From: a virus
DNA length: 32,451 nt
IMG/VR virus record: IMGVR_UViG_3300032087_002866
Span: 1 to 32,451 of that record
Strand: one strand, 5' to 3'
Part shown: one piece after another, positions 11,591-20,567 of the stretch
How positions within the stretch are numbered: the stretch's first letter is position 1
Layout: the number at the start of each line of letters is the position of its first letter
The notes under the pieces: generated by a model
The model's database searches: none
Told to the model about the DNA's origin: nothing
The model's input: the letters and a program-made list of their open reading frames with translations, nothing else
Translations under genes and position numbers: made by a program

Positions 11591-12805
11591 ATGCCTTTAG
11601 GTGCATTTAGAATAAATTCAATTGCAAAAGTATTAGATACTGGTGGTGCAAGTGTGTCAGCAGATAAAAGTTATGACATCACTAATTACAATTATGTGAA
11701 TACCACCTATCAAATGCAGAGAATAAGTTATGTTGGTGATGATTCAAGTGGACAACCAGTTTGGTTTGTAGGAACCAAAGACGGCAATGGCAATTTTGCG
11801 TGTATCTTAATCAAGAGAAAAAATGATGACACTATTGAAGAAAGTTCATTAAGAACTCTTAAGAATACTGATGAAAGATTTGCCGCACAGAGTTGTGCCG
11901 CAAAAGACACCAGCGGCAATGATGTAGGTGCTGTAGCCTATACCTACAGAACTGCAGGTGTTATTCACACAAGTCTAAAAGTTATGCAAATTGACAAAGA
12001 TAATCTTACACTTGGCACAACATATGGTATAGATGATTTTGAAGATTTACAACCAAATGCAGGCTTGGCGTATGTAACAAATCCTGGCAATGGCAGAGTA
12101 ATTGCTGGTTTTAGAAAGTCAGGCATAAGAACAGATGTATTTGAAATTGGCACTTCAAGTGTAACACAGAAAAACACTCCAAGTTCAATGCCATTTGGTG
12201 ATGGTGTATACCAACATATAGAAGGTTATCCTTATGCAGGTAGCAGTAATTTAAGATACGCAGGTTATAATGGTAATGCAAGCACCTTTGGTCTTGGACA
12301 CTATACAAGTGACACAACACACGGAGGTTATTCAGCAACCGACAGTGATGTCAACGTGGGCAGTTTAGCACCTGGTGTAGCCTTTCCAGCAAATTCAACT
12401 TCAATGATTGGTGTCGCAGGACAAAATGGTGGTTTAGAAGCCATTGCATTTACAAGCATTAATTGGAGCGGAACTCCAACTTACACAGATTCTGGACCAT
12501 TAATAATGAGTGATGACAGCACAAACCAAAGTCACGTAGCCGCGGCATTAGATCCAAGTAGTGAAAAAGTTTATGCTCTATACAGAGACGGAGCATCAAC
12601 TTGGACATTTACAAGTCTATCTTTAGTTGGCGGAACACTTACAGAAGGCACACCAGCGGCTATAGGTGCAACAACTACAAATTGGAGCACATCAGGTTTA
12701 GCCACAGGTGATGTTGCTAATTCATCACAAGGCAACTTGTTCTGCACAATGATTCCTGCTACAAGTGGCAATTCACAACTTTATATTAAGGACGTAGACG
12801 CATAA
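11591..12805 (+). CDS. Virion surface protein, possibly beta-propeller-like
   Basis: 404 residues with Shine-Dalgarno AAGGAG. The first 20 residues (MPLGAFRINSIAKVLDTGGA) probably attach it to the particle. The rest is a series of strand pairs with repeated patterns of the type x-V-x-F-V-G-T-x-D-x-x-G, AxAYTYRTAG and RVIAGFRKSG, which suggests a propeller or beta-sandwich array. No catalytic motif is visible. It sits among fibre genes and is coupled to a 53-residue gene by TAATG. Receptor binding is an inference from position and composition. Confidence 0.6.
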   Translation: MPLGAFRINSIAKVLDTGGASVSADKSYDITNYNYVNTTYQMQRISYVGDDSSGQPVWFVGTKDGNGNFACILIKRKNDDTIEESSLRTLKNTDERFAAQSCAAKDTSGNDVGAVAYTYRTAGVIHTSLKVMQIDKDNLTLGTTYGIDDFEDLQPNAGLAYVTNPGNGRVIAGFRKSGIRTDVFEIGTSSVTQKNTPSSMPFGDGVYQHIEGYPYAGSSNLRYAGYNGNASTFGLGHYTSDTTHGGYSATDSDVNVGSLAPGVAFPANSTSMIGVAGQNGGLEAIAFTSINWSGTPTYTDSGPLIMSDDSTNQSHVAAALDPSSEKVYALYRDGASTWTFTSLSLVGGTLTEGTPAAIGATTTNWSTSGLATGDVANSSQGNLFCTMIPATSGNSQLYIKDVDA

Positions 12806-12966
12806 TGAAAACAATAAGATTTACATTCAATGACGACTCAACACTTGAATTAGATTTTCCTAACAGTCAATCTGATAGTGATATTAGAACACAATTAGAC
12901 AAAGAATTAGAACTTGGTTATCACAGTCAAACAAGTGATCAAACCTATACATTGGAGGAAATTTAA
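12805..12966 (+). CDS. 53-residue acidic protein between two fibre genes
   Basis: It starts in TAATG with the previous stop and ends in TAATG with the next start. It reads MKTIRFTFNDDSTLELDFPN followed by an acidic helix (SDSDIRTQLDKELELGYHSQ). The N-terminal strand pair and the exact one-base overlaps on both sides support it as a real gene. A chaperone or small fibre subunit is possible. Ribosome re-initiation at each TAATG would keep its production tied to its neighbours. Confidence 0.65.
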   Translation: MKTIRFTFNDDSTLELDFPNSQSDSDIRTQLDKELELGYHSQTSDQTYTLEEI

Positions 12967-14174
12967 TGGCTTGGCCTAAAAACACAAAAGCATCAACAGC
13001 CAATGTAGACGCTGGCACTGATTTAATCTCTAATGCAAGAGGTGACATCAAACAAAACATTGACAATGTAAATGATATTATTGATACATTTGACATTGGT
13101 GGTGATAGTGCTGGACAAATTGCAGACGGCGATATTCTACAATACAGTTCAAGTGCAAATGCATTCCAACCTACTGGCAGTGATGGCATAGGTGGTAGCA
13201 ATCAAATGCTAATACCTTTTACTGGTTGGGTTGTAAACAACTGGAGTGGTGTTACAACAGGTTTTAGAGCAGGTGATAGTGCAAACGCAAAACACAGTTT
13301 TGATAGAATGGCACTTTTAGGTGGTGCTTATTACAGAAGAAATTCACAACATTCAGGAGACCTTGATCTTACTGCTTCTGAAGGCACAGTTTTCAACAGC
13401 ATAAGTGGAGCAAGTGTAACCACAGCAACACCTTCATTGGTTAAACCAACAGGTTATTCAACTACAGGAACCAATGTAAACATTTCTATTACAAATGGTG
13501 TTGCATCCAATAGTCTAAGCGTGTTCGCAACACTTAACGGAGGTGGGTCAAATGATAAAATAGATTCTATCTTAGGAGGCACAGTCAACGTAATGTATGG
13601 TGAAGGTTATGAAAGTTACATAACACTTCCAGCAGGTAATTATTTCTTAAAAATGTTTGGTCGTTATGATGCAGAATACACTGATAGTGTAAACCACATT
13701 AGACAAACACCAGGCACAGTAAGTGTTTTAGAACAGCAATGTGAAGACTTTATACAGAGTGTTAGTGAAACTGACAGTGATGTGTTCATTTATAACAAAA
13801 CAGATGACACGTTTATAACTGATCCTATTTTTGATCCTAACAATCAAGGTTATGTGACTAATACATTTACAGAATTAGATCAAATAACAACAGGTTCACA
13901 AGGCCAAAGATTTACATTGACAGGCACAAAACAAATTATGATATGGACACCTGCAAACAAAACTTTCAATAATACACCATTTGGTGATGCAACTTCACCA
14001 GATACAAATCATGATTTCTTAGGCTTTAGGCTCGCCCAATCAACAACAATGTCTGGTGATAGCACAGGCACTGGAACAAATTACGCATTTAGTAAAAGCA
14101 ATGTAGGCATACCAGCAAGGTATGGTTGGGTCACAAGGGTGCCTAACACTTGGATATCTATCACCAAATACTAA
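12966..14174 (+). CDS. Tail fibre/appendage protein with shared N-terminal module
   Basis: 402 residues, TAATG-coupled with GGAGG upstream. The N-terminal module (MAWPKNTKASTANVDAGTDL, then ARGDIKQNIDNVNDIID) is shared with the proteins at 192 and 31449. It is followed by DGDILQYSSSANAFQPTG, a repeat unit common in phage fibres. The central part is glycine- and serine-rich beta structure, and the C-terminal 100 residues (GQRFTLTGTKQIMIWTPANK and beyond) may form a globular tip. It has one DSAG and one DSTG. No transcription terminator is obvious after it; the next unit has its own late-type box at 14206. Confidence 0.75.
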   Translation: MAWPKNTKASTANVDAGTDLISNARGDIKQNIDNVNDIIDTFDIGGDSAGQIADGDILQYSSSANAFQPTGSDGIGGSNQMLIPFTGWVVNNWSGVTTGFRAGDSANAKHSFDRMALLGGAYYRRNSQHSGDLDLTASEGTVFNSISGASVTTATPSLVKPTGYSTTGTNVNISITNGVASNSLSVFATLNGGGSNDKIDSILGGTVNVMYGEGYESYITLPAGNYFLKMFGRYDAEYTDSVNHIRQTPGTVSVLEQQCEDFIQSVSETDSDVFIYNKTDDTFITDPIFDPNNQGYVTNTFTELDQITTGSQGQRFTLTGTKQIMIWTPANKTFNNTPFGDATSPDTNHDFLGFRLAQSTTMSGDSTGTGTNYAFSKSNVGIPARYGWVTRVPNTWISITKY

Positions 14175-14205
14175 AAAGTGGTAGTTATATAGGCTCAATT
14201 CTATT

Positions 14206-14213
14206 AATAAATA
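14206..14213 (+). promoter_or_regulatory. T4-late-like promoter box (AATAAATA)
   Basis: The box lies in the 78-bp gap between 14174 and 14253, 39 bases before the next start. This is the only sizeable gap in the fibre cluster. Confidence 0.5.
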
Positions 14214-14252
14214 CAACTGTTATAACAAACAAACCTTATAAGGAGAAATAAT

Positions 14253-14696
14253 ATGTCAGCGGCATCAAACTACGTTGAGGATAGAACTTTAGACTTTTGG
14301 CTTAAAGCAAATTCTCAAACAACGTCTGCTCCTGCAACTGTTTATGTAGCACTTTTCACAAGTGCTGATTCGGCAGGCGGAACAGCAGAAAATTTAGAAG
14401 CAGGTATTCTAACAAACGAAGTAACAACGTCAGGCACAGCCTACGCAAGACAGGCAGTAACATTTGGAACTATTTCAAATGGTTCAGTAAGTAATTCAGG
14501 TAACATAACATTTCCAACAGCAACAGCAACCTACGGCACAGTAACACACGTGGCGGTTATGGATGCTAATTCAACTGATGATTCAGCAGGTGCAGGTAAT
14601 GTTCTTTATTATGGTGCATTAACAACTGCTCGTGAAATTTTAACTGACGATACTTTTCAGATTACAACAGGCAACTTGACTATTTCTTTGGCATAA
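14253..14696 (+). CDS. Virion protein resembling mycobacteriophage Gp80-type tail/fibre proteins
   Basis: 147 residues with AAGGAG upstream. The layout SNYVEDRTLDFWLKAN, VYVALFTSAD, AYARQAVTFGTIS, HVAVMDAN, VLYYGALTTAREILTDDTFQ, NLTISLA matches the pattern of small phage proteins (YxxxLLD, YVALFTxxP, YxRxxVTF, and a final NLTISL strand) annotated as tail-fibre or head-decoration proteins. It has two DSAG motifs, both in loops between strands. The gene starts the third late unit. Confidence 0.7.
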   Translation: MSAASNYVEDRTLDFWLKANSQTTSAPATVYVALFTSADSAGGTAENLEAGILTNEVTTSGTAYARQAVTFGTISNGSVSNSGNITFPTATATYGTVTHVAVMDANSTDDSAGAGNVLYYGALTTAREILTDDTFQITTGNLTISLA

Positions 14697-14720
14697 GTCA
14701 CTGAGTAGGGAGAATCCCAA

Positions 14721-15887
14721 GTGACCAAGTATGTTGTAGATCCAAGTTATATTGCTGATGATTACATAGCAACAGACTATGTGGGCACCACTAATGATGC
14801 TTATGTAGAATCTGGTTATGTGATTGGTGTCACCGATTTTGGTGAAGCAAGCCTAAGTTCAACAGCAACACTATCAGCCACAGCAGGTATTTTACATTCT
14901 GCAGACGCAACCCTTACATCTACAGCATCAATGTCAGTGGACGCATCACGTTCAGTTGGTGCAACAGCAACACTTGAAAGCAACAGTGGAGGAACAGCAT
15001 GGCAGGATATGAATACCTGGGACAATCCTACACAAGAGTATTGGCAAGCATTTGTTGTAGAAGGTATAAGAGTCAAAGGTGGTAGTGCAGACCTTAACAC
15101 CAACAACACACTAACAGCAAGTAGTAGAGTTGATTTCAAAGGCACAGCAACACTATCAACAACAGCAAGTCTAAGTGTAGATGCAATAAGAACTATCAGT
15201 GGTAGCATCACAGCGTCATCAACTGTTTCATTGGTTGTTGATGCAGTTAGAACAAGACAGGGCATAGTATTAAAAGCAACTGCTGGCACAATGTCAGTGG
15301 ATGCTGTTAGAACAAGAAATGCTGACCTAAGCATAACAGCATTGAATGCCACTGTTATTGCCGCAACAAGAATACGTGATGGTGTTGTATTACAAGCAAG
15401 TGAGGCAACACTTTCTGCAACAGCCAGAGTTCTTGTTCTTGGTAGTGCAAATTTAACTTCTACAGCAACACTTGAAGCATCAACTGTTATTAATGGCGAA
15501 GCAGATCTTTCAAGTTCATTTACAGTTAGTTCAACTGCTAATAGAATAACAGCCGCACAGGGCACACTACAATCTACAGCAACAATGTCTGTAAGTGGTG
15601 GATTGCAAATAAGAGCAAGTGCAAGTTTGTCAGCATTTAACACGGTTCTAAGTGCTCTTACAATTTACATTATTGATCCTTATAGGGTTTACACGGTTCC
15701 AAATGAGTCAAGAATACTTCAAATTGATTCAGAAAGCCGCAAAAAATCAGTAAAATCAGAAAATCGTGTAAATACTGTTATTAACGAGGACCGGTCTTTC
15801 GCAGTTAAAAGCGAGACAAGACAATTAACTGTCCAACATTTAACTTTGGTTGAAACTTCAGGATCAGCCTTGGACACAAGGAAATAA
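14721..15887 (+). CDS. Repetitive beta-solenoid-like fibre protein with 20- and 9-residue repeats
   Basis: 388 residues starting with GTG 14721 after GGGAG (14708-14712). The N-terminus (SYIADDYIATDYVG) resembles the YVxxGYV segment of the protein at 30604. Residues about 45-310 consist of repeats in strict 20-residue phase; VDAxR recurs at D74, D154, D174 and D194, giving a fibrous beta-solenoid or triple-stranded helix. Residues 328-371 contain five repeats of nine residues, (S/N)ExRxxxVx, with E at 329, 338, 347, 356 and 365. Such ETR-type repeats occur in other phage head or fibre proteins. It contains no DSAG. Confidence 0.7.
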   Translation: MTKYVVDPSYIADDYIATDYVGTTNDAYVESGYVIGVTDFGEASLSSTATLSATAGILHSADATLTSTASMSVDASRSVGATATLESNSGGTAWQDMNTWDNPTQEYWQAFVVEGIRVKGGSADLNTNNTLTASSRVDFKGTATLSTTASLSVDAIRTISGSITASSTVSLVVDAVRTRQGIVLKATAGTMSVDAVRTRNADLSITALNATVIAATRIRDGVVLQASEATLSATARVLVLGSANLTSTATLEASTVINGEADLSSSFTVSSTANRITAAQGTLQSTATMSVSGGLQIRASASLSAFNTVLSALTIYIIDPYRVYTVPNESRILQIDSESRKKSVKSENRVNTVINEDRSFAVKSETRQLTVQHLTLVETSGSALDTRK

Positions 15888-15890
15888 CAA

Positions 15891-16229
15891 ATGGCGAATG
15901 CAAACACTTTAACAGGATTTCAAGAAGATAGAGTTGGTGCTTTTATTGAAAAAGATCCTTATGCTGTCTTGGATTATTCATTAGATTGGCACAATTGGAT
16001 GCCATCAGGCGATCATATAAGTTCAATCACTGTAACAGCACAAACAATTTCAGGAGACGCGGCACCTCTTGCAATTGATTCATCAACCAACACAAATTTT
16101 ATCGTAACAGCAACTATCTCAGGCGGCACAGCAGGCAACATCTACAATGTAGAATTTAAAATTATAACCGATAACGGTTTACGTGATTCACGTAACTTTA
16201 GAATTAAAGTAGTAGAGAGACAGGTATAA
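15891..16229 (+). CDS. Small virion protein with Ig-like beta fold
   Basis: 112 residues following the previous stop by 3 bases. FIEKDPYAVLDYSLDWHNWM (about 18-37) followed by GDHISSITVTAQTISGDAAP and a final GGTAGNIYNVEFKIITDNGL matches a family of short proteins encoded just upstream of terminases in many phages, whose second half is an immunoglobulin-like sandwich. It may decorate the particle or link fibre parts. TAATG-coupled to the small terminase gene. Confidence 0.65.
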   Translation: MANANTLTGFQEDRVGAFIEKDPYAVLDYSLDWHNWMPSGDHISSITVTAQTISGDAAPLAIDSSTNTNFIVTATISGGTAGNIYNVEFKIITDNGLRDSRNFRIKVVERQV

Positions 16230-16552
16230 TGACTGACAATAATAATCAACAGGCAGGTAAAAAATACAAAACAGTTGATAGAGATTTGATCTATAAATTG
16301 GCTTGTATCCAATGCACACCTGAAGAAATCGCTGAAGTAGTTGGTATCAGTGCCAGTGCCTTGAAAAAAAGATTTACGCCTTTGTTAGAAAAAGGTAGAG
16401 AGACAGGCAAGCAAAGTCTTAGACGGTCTATGTGGGAAAAGGCAATGAATGGTGATACCAGAGTGCAGATTTTCTTATCTAAACAATACTTAGGTATGAA
16501 AGACGCACCAGAAGACACACAAAATTCACAACCTTTACCTTGGGAAGATTAA
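16229..16552 (+). CDS. terS: Terminase small subunit
   Basis: 107 residues. A helix-turn-helix is visible in CTPEEIAEVVGISASALKKR (residues 30-49), followed by a helical segment for oligomerisation (SLRRSMWEKAMNGDTRVQIF) and the LSKQYLGMKD motif common to small terminases. It would recognise the packaging site and feed DNA to TerL. It lies directly before TerL with one base between the stop and the next ATG. Confidence 0.85.
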   Translation: MTDNNNQQAGKKYKTVDRDLIYKLACIQCTPEEIAEVVGISASALKKRFTPLLEKGRETGKQSLRRSMWEKAMNGDTRVQIFLSKQYLGMKDAPEDTQNSQPLPWED

Positions 16553-16553
16553 T

Positions 16554-17807
16554 ATGCCATTAAGTGTTGCACAAAAAACAATATGCGATGATGACAACAG
16601 ATTCCGTGTTGCGGTTACTGGACGTCGTTTTGGCAAAACGCATTGTGCAATGAGAGAACTTGCAAAAGCGGCCAGTGAACCAAACAGTCAAGTTTGGTAT
16701 GTTGCACCAAGTTATAGAATGGCCAAAGGCATTGTATGGGATCAACTCAAAGGCAAATTAAAAGAATTACGTTGGATTGAAGCAAGTAACGAAGCAGAAT
16801 TAAAATTAAGATTAAAGAATGGATCTGTTATACACCTAAAAGGTGCAGATAATCCAGATTCACTTAGAGGTGTAGGTTTGAACTTTATTGTATTAGATGA
16901 ATTCCAAGACATTGATAAAAGAACTTGGACTGAAGTTCTACGCCCCACTTTATCTGACAAAGGTGGACACGCTATGTTTTTAGGCACACCCAGGGGCGTA
17001 GGATCTTTTAGCCATGAGATGTTTGTAATGGCACAATCAACAGATGGTTGGGGTGCTCATACATTTACAACACTTGATGGTGGTAATGTGCCTGAGTCAG
17101 AAATTGAAGAAGCAAAAAGAGATATGGATCAAAGAACATTTGAACAAGAATATCTTGCAACATTCAACACATATTCAGGACAGGTATATTATGCGTTTAG
17201 CAGAGATTATACTGTTAAGCCATGCAAAGGTTTTGACACAAGAGAAATACATTGTGGTATTGACTTCAACGTAGATCCAATGAGTGTTTGTGTTAGTGTA
17301 ATTGAAAACAATGTAATTTATTTTATTGATGAAATTGTTATGAAAGGTTCTAACACAGATGAAGTATGTGACGAATTAAAAAGACGTTATTCTAATTCAA
17401 GAATCATAATGTATCCAGACCCTGCAGGTAGACAAAGAAAAACATCAGCAGGTGGTAAAACAGATATTTCAATCCTACAAAATGCAGGATTTAGGGTGCA
17501 GGTTAGAAATTCACATACACCTATTAGAGACAGAGTAAATGCTGTCAATTCAAAATTAAAAAATTCAAACGATGTTAGCAGTTTGTTTGTTGATCCAAAA
17601 TGCAAACAAATTATTAACAGTTTAGAAAGAATGGTATATAAACCAAACACATCAATTATAGAAAAAGATGGAGAATTGGATCATATGGCAGATGCTGTAG
17701 GTTACTTGGTAGACTTCCTATATCCACTTCGCACTGACTATGAACACAGCGAACCGCAAAGATGGTCATTTTCAGGAAACAATAACACAGCAAGGAGATG
17801 GAACTAA
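16554..17807 (+). CDS. terL: Terminase large subunit (ATPase and nuclease)
   Basis: 417 residues. Walker A VTGRRFGKT (21-29), Walker B FIVLDE (111-116), and coupling motif FLGTPRG (142-148) define the packaging ATPase. The nuclease domain shows GIDFNVDP with D237, YPDPAG with D289, and LDHMADAVGYL with D376 or D380, the acidic triad of the RNase H-like fold. The length is typical of compact terminases. All expected motifs are intact, so DNA packaging should not need an outside motor. Confidence 0.95.
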   Translation: MPLSVAQKTICDDDNRFRVAVTGRRFGKTHCAMRELAKAASEPNSQVWYVAPSYRMAKGIVWDQLKGKLKELRWIEASNEAELKLRLKNGSVIHLKGADNPDSLRGVGLNFIVLDEFQDIDKRTWTEVLRPTLSDKGGHAMFLGTPRGVGSFSHEMFVMAQSTDGWGAHTFTTLDGGNVPESEIEEAKRDMDQRTFEQEYLATFNTYSGQVYYAFSRDYTVKPCKGFDTREIHCGIDFNVDPMSVCVSVIENNVIYFIDEIVMKGSNTDEVCDELKRRYSNSRIIMYPDPAGRQRKTSAGGKTDISILQNAGFRVQVRNSHTPIRDRVNAVNSKLKNSNDVSSLFVDPKCKQIINSLERMVYKPNTSIIEKDGELDHMADAVGYLVDFLYPLRTDYEHSEPQRWSFSGNNNTARRWN

Positions 17808-19348
17808 TGCCCGCTATCAGAGATAGAGTAGAAAAGGGTGATCCGAGACTCGCTTTAGATTATATTACTGAGGCACACGATGCCTACAAGCATTATCTAA
17901 ATCGTTGGTTGTTTCTTGGAGACTCATATCAAGGTGGCTATGAATATTTCTTAGGGAGATATTTAGAGCCTTATCATTACGAATCAAGAGACGATTATGA
18001 AAAACGTCTAAGAATGATTGGTTTAGACAATCATGTTAAATCAATTGTAGGAATATACAATTCATTCCTATATCGTAGACCTGTAAAAAGAATGTATGGC
18101 AGTATTGAAAATGATCCTGGATTAGAGCCTTTCCTTGCAGACGCTGATCTTGATGGCAGAAGTTTCAATAGTTTCATGCGTGAATTAAGTTCGCTAACAA
18201 TGGTATATGGTAATTGTTGGGTTATTATTGACAAGCCAAATACTAATGCAGTTACAAGAGCAGATGAATTGAATCAAGGTGTTAGACCTTACATCAGTTT
18301 GTTTACTCCTGACAATGTTTTAGATTGGGAATACACAAGACAACCAAACGGATTATACACACTATCATATCTAAAAATTAAAGAAGAAATTGTTAATGAC
18401 AGGCAGTATATAAGAGAATACACGCCAGAAGAAATTAATGTTTATGTAATTGATGGTGGTGACAAAACAGCATCTTTAGATATGACAATGCCTAATGAAT
18501 TAGGTAGAGTGCCTGCTGTTTGTGTGTATGCAAACAGAAGTCAAATAAGAGGTATTGGACACAGCACAATTGGTGATATTGCAGATATACAAAAAGAACT
18601 ATTTGAGTATTCATCGGAAATAGAACAGATTGTGAGACTTACAAATCATCCCACACTTGTTAAAACAAGAGACACAGAAGCAAGTGCTGGTGCAGGTTCA
18701 ATTGTTCAACTACCAGACAACTTAGACCCAGGACTTAAACCATACATGATGCAACCAGATGGTGCTTCAATTGATTCAGTTCTTAATGCAATACAAAGAA
18801 AAGTAGATTCAATTGATAGAATGGCATCACTGGGTGGTATTAGAAGCATAGAGTCAAGACGTTTATCAGGAATTGGTTTACAAACAGAATTCCAAATGTT
18901 AAATGCTAAATTGGCAGACTTTGCCGCAAACTTAGAACACGCAGAAGAACAAATTTGGCGTTGTTGGGCAATGTATCAAGGACAAGTATGGGATGGAGAA
19001 ATTGTTTATCCAAGAACATTCTCAATCCAAGATAGAGCCAATGATGTTGCACTATTGAAAATGGCAAAAGAGTCAAATCCAAAAGATCCTATGCTTAATG
19101 ACAAGATTGAAAAATTGATGTTAGAAGCAATTACAGAAATGCCATATGAAGATGTAAAAGAATGGTATGTTGATTGGAAGGCTGAAAACAAACCTACAAA
19201 AGATATGGTAGAACACGCTCCTGTTACAGGATTAGATGACATGGTTGCACATCTACGTCAAATGGTAGAAGCAGGTTACACAGATGAAGAAATTAAATCA
19301 CTACATCCTGAACTTGCATCATTATTTAGAGGACCACAGGGTGAGTAA
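17807..19348 (+). CDS. Portal protein
   Basis: 513 residues from ATG 17807 (TAATG with the terL stop, AAGGAG 9 bases upstream); an in-frame ATG at 17798 sits directly on that ribosome binding site and was rejected. The order DYEKRLRMIGLDNHVKSIVG, YGNCWVIIDKP, LFTPDNVLDWEY, a central wing, and the helical crown HAEEQIWRCWAMYQGQVWDG matches portal proteins of the DUF4055-like type. Position between TerL and scaffold/capsid is standard. It forms the 12-subunit ring through which DNA passes. Confidence 0.9.
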   Translation: MPAIRDRVEKGDPRLALDYITEAHDAYKHYLNRWLFLGDSYQGGYEYFLGRYLEPYHYESRDDYEKRLRMIGLDNHVKSIVGIYNSFLYRRPVKRMYGSIENDPGLEPFLADADLDGRSFNSFMRELSSLTMVYGNCWVIIDKPNTNAVTRADELNQGVRPYISLFTPDNVLDWEYTRQPNGLYTLSYLKIKEEIVNDRQYIREYTPEEINVYVIDGGDKTASLDMTMPNELGRVPAVCVYANRSQIRGIGHSTIGDIADIQKELFEYSSEIEQIVRLTNHPTLVKTRDTEASAGAGSIVQLPDNLDPGLKPYMMQPDGASIDSVLNAIQRKVDSIDRMASLGGIRSIESRRLSGIGLQTEFQMLNAKLADFAANLEHAEEQIWRCWAMYQGQVWDGEIVYPRTFSIQDRANDVALLKMAKESNPKDPMLNDKIEKLMLEAITEMPYEDVKEWYVDWKAENKPTKDMVEHAPVTGLDDMVAHLRQMVEAGYTDEEIKSLHPELASLFRGPQGE

Positions 19349-19591
19349 ATGGGTAAATTTATTCCAGACAGGGATTTCATTAACGAAGAACCTACTGAAA
19401 AAAGGATTAGAGAAATTTTGGCAGATTATAAAGAAAATATCTGGCGTTTCGAAATAAAAGACAGCAAAGCGGCCGGGGTGAGGGCAAGAAACAATCTGTT
19501 AGAATTGTATAAACTTTGCAGGGTAAGACGTAAAGAAATATTAGACCGTAGCAAAGAAATTGTAAAGTATACATACGAGGACGAACAATGA
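19349..19591 (+). CDS. Small basic helical protein
   Basis: 80 residues immediately after the portal stop. It is strongly helical and rich in K, R and E (EKRIREILADYKENIWRF, ARNNLLELYKLCRVRRKEIL). A similar small charged protein follows the portal gene in many marine phages, sometimes labelled histone-like. It may bind DNA or help capsid assembly. Its stop overlaps the start of the next gene in ATGA. Confidence 0.6.
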   Translation: MGKFIPDRDFINEEPTEKRIREILADYKENIWRFEIKDSKAAGVRARNNLLELYKLCRVRRKEILDRSKEIVKYTYEDEQ

Positions 19592-19743
19592 GTGTTACAG
19601 GTGTAAGTGGCAACTCAGCAATTATAGGCAGTCGCACAAGAAAACGTGCAACTGGACCTAAACTCAAGGAGGGTATTATCATGGCAATGCGTGGTGGTAA
19701 AAAGAAGAAGAAAAAAACTCGCGGCGGAAAACGTCGTAAATAA
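19588..19743 (+). CDS. 51-residue basic protein with nested 20-residue polycation
   Basis: The long form begins in ATGA overlap at 19588 and has 51 residues ending in a run of lysines and arginines. Inside it, AAGGAGG (19666-19672) stands 8 bases before an in-frame ATG at 19681, which would yield a 20-residue peptide, MAMRGGKKKKKKTRGGKRRK, with 12 basic residues. That Shine-Dalgarno is better than any other in the genome, so the short form is probably made in quantity. A DNA-condensing or scaffold-interacting role next to the capsid genes is plausible. Confidence 0.6.
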   Translation: MSVTGVSGNSAIIGSRTRKRATGPKLKEGIIMAMRGGKKKKKKTRGGKRRK

Positions 19744-19762
19744 ACGATTTTGTGCTCAAGGG

Positions 19763-19770
19763 CATAAATA
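19763..19770 (+). promoter_or_regulatory. T4-late-like promoter box (CATAAATA)
   Basis: The box lies in the 87-bp gap before the scaffold gene, 60 bases upstream of its start, where strong late transcription of scaffold and capsid is expected. Confidence 0.5.
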
Positions 19771-19830
19771 CTAACATACTACCGTTAGAGGGTAGGTGGT
19801 AGAACTCAACCAATTAGAAAGAGGTAAATT

Positions 19831-20538
19831 ATGGACGCAGAAAATACAGCGGTTAATGATACTGAGCAAACTGTTGCTCAACCACAAGGTGAAAAACAGG
19901 TAGCAACACAGGAAACTGTTAAGGAAAATAATACACTTTCACAAGATGATGTGAATCGCATTGTTGCAGAGAGAGTGGCAAGAGAAAAGGCAAAATTTGA
20001 AAAGAAATATTCAAATGTTGACTTGGATCTTTATAATCAATTAGTAGAAGAAAAAGAAACGGCACGCCAAACAGAAATGGAAAAGCGTGGCGAGTTTGAA
20101 AAACTATTGAAAGAGCAGGCGGAGAAATTCAACGGCAAAATTCAACAGTATGAAAGCGAACTTACTTCTATCAAAGTTGACGGTGCTTTGTTAAATGAAG
20201 CAAGTGCTAATAAGGCTGTTAATCCACAACAAGTGGTGCAACTACTTAAAGGCCAAGTAAGACTTAATGAAGCAGGAACTGTTGATGTAATTGATGCAAA
20301 CGGACAAGTGAAATATGATGATAATGGTTCGCCATTACAAGTAAAACACTTGGTAAATGAATTCCTTACAGCAAACCCACATTTTGTTTCAGCAGGACCA
20401 AGTGGTTCTGGAACTGGACAAGGTATAGGTAAGCAAAACCCTGTGGTAGATAACGATGTGACTAAACTTAATATGCAAAATCCTGAACATCGTGCTCGTT
20501 ATAGAGAAATAATGAATGCTAAAGGGATTCGCGTATAA
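19831..20538 (+). CDS. Capsid scaffolding protein
   Basis: 235 residues, acidic and glutamine-rich at the N-terminus, then a long coiled coil (DDVNRIVAERVAREKAKFEK, TARQTEMEKRGEFEKLLKEQ, EKFNGKIQQYESELTSIK). The C-terminal part has a glycine-rich hinge (GPSGSGTGQGIGKQN) and ends in a helix (PEHRARYREIMNAKGIRV), the usual capsid-binding end of scaffolds. Its position directly before the major capsid gene supports the call. No protease domain is visible, so a separate or host protease, or release without cleavage, must be assumed. Confidence 0.85.
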   Translation: MDAENTAVNDTEQTVAQPQGEKQVATQETVKENNTLSQDDVNRIVAERVAREKAKFEKKYSNVDLDLYNQLVEEKETARQTEMEKRGEFEKLLKEQAEKFNGKIQQYESELTSIKVDGALLNEASANKAVNPQQVVQLLKGQVRLNEAGTVDVIDANGQVKYDDNGSPLQVKHLVNEFLTANPHFVSAGPSGSGTGQGIGKQNPVVDNDVTKLNMQNPEHRARYREIMNAKGIRV

Positions 20539-20567
20539 ATTTGCTATCTAATTAAAGGAGACATAAC

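Noticed and set aside
14816-15643. Long leftward frame of 275 codons opposite the fibre gene at 14721
   Set aside because: It is a shadow of the repetitive, alanine- and serine-rich codons of the fibre gene; it has no start signals and does not match any family.
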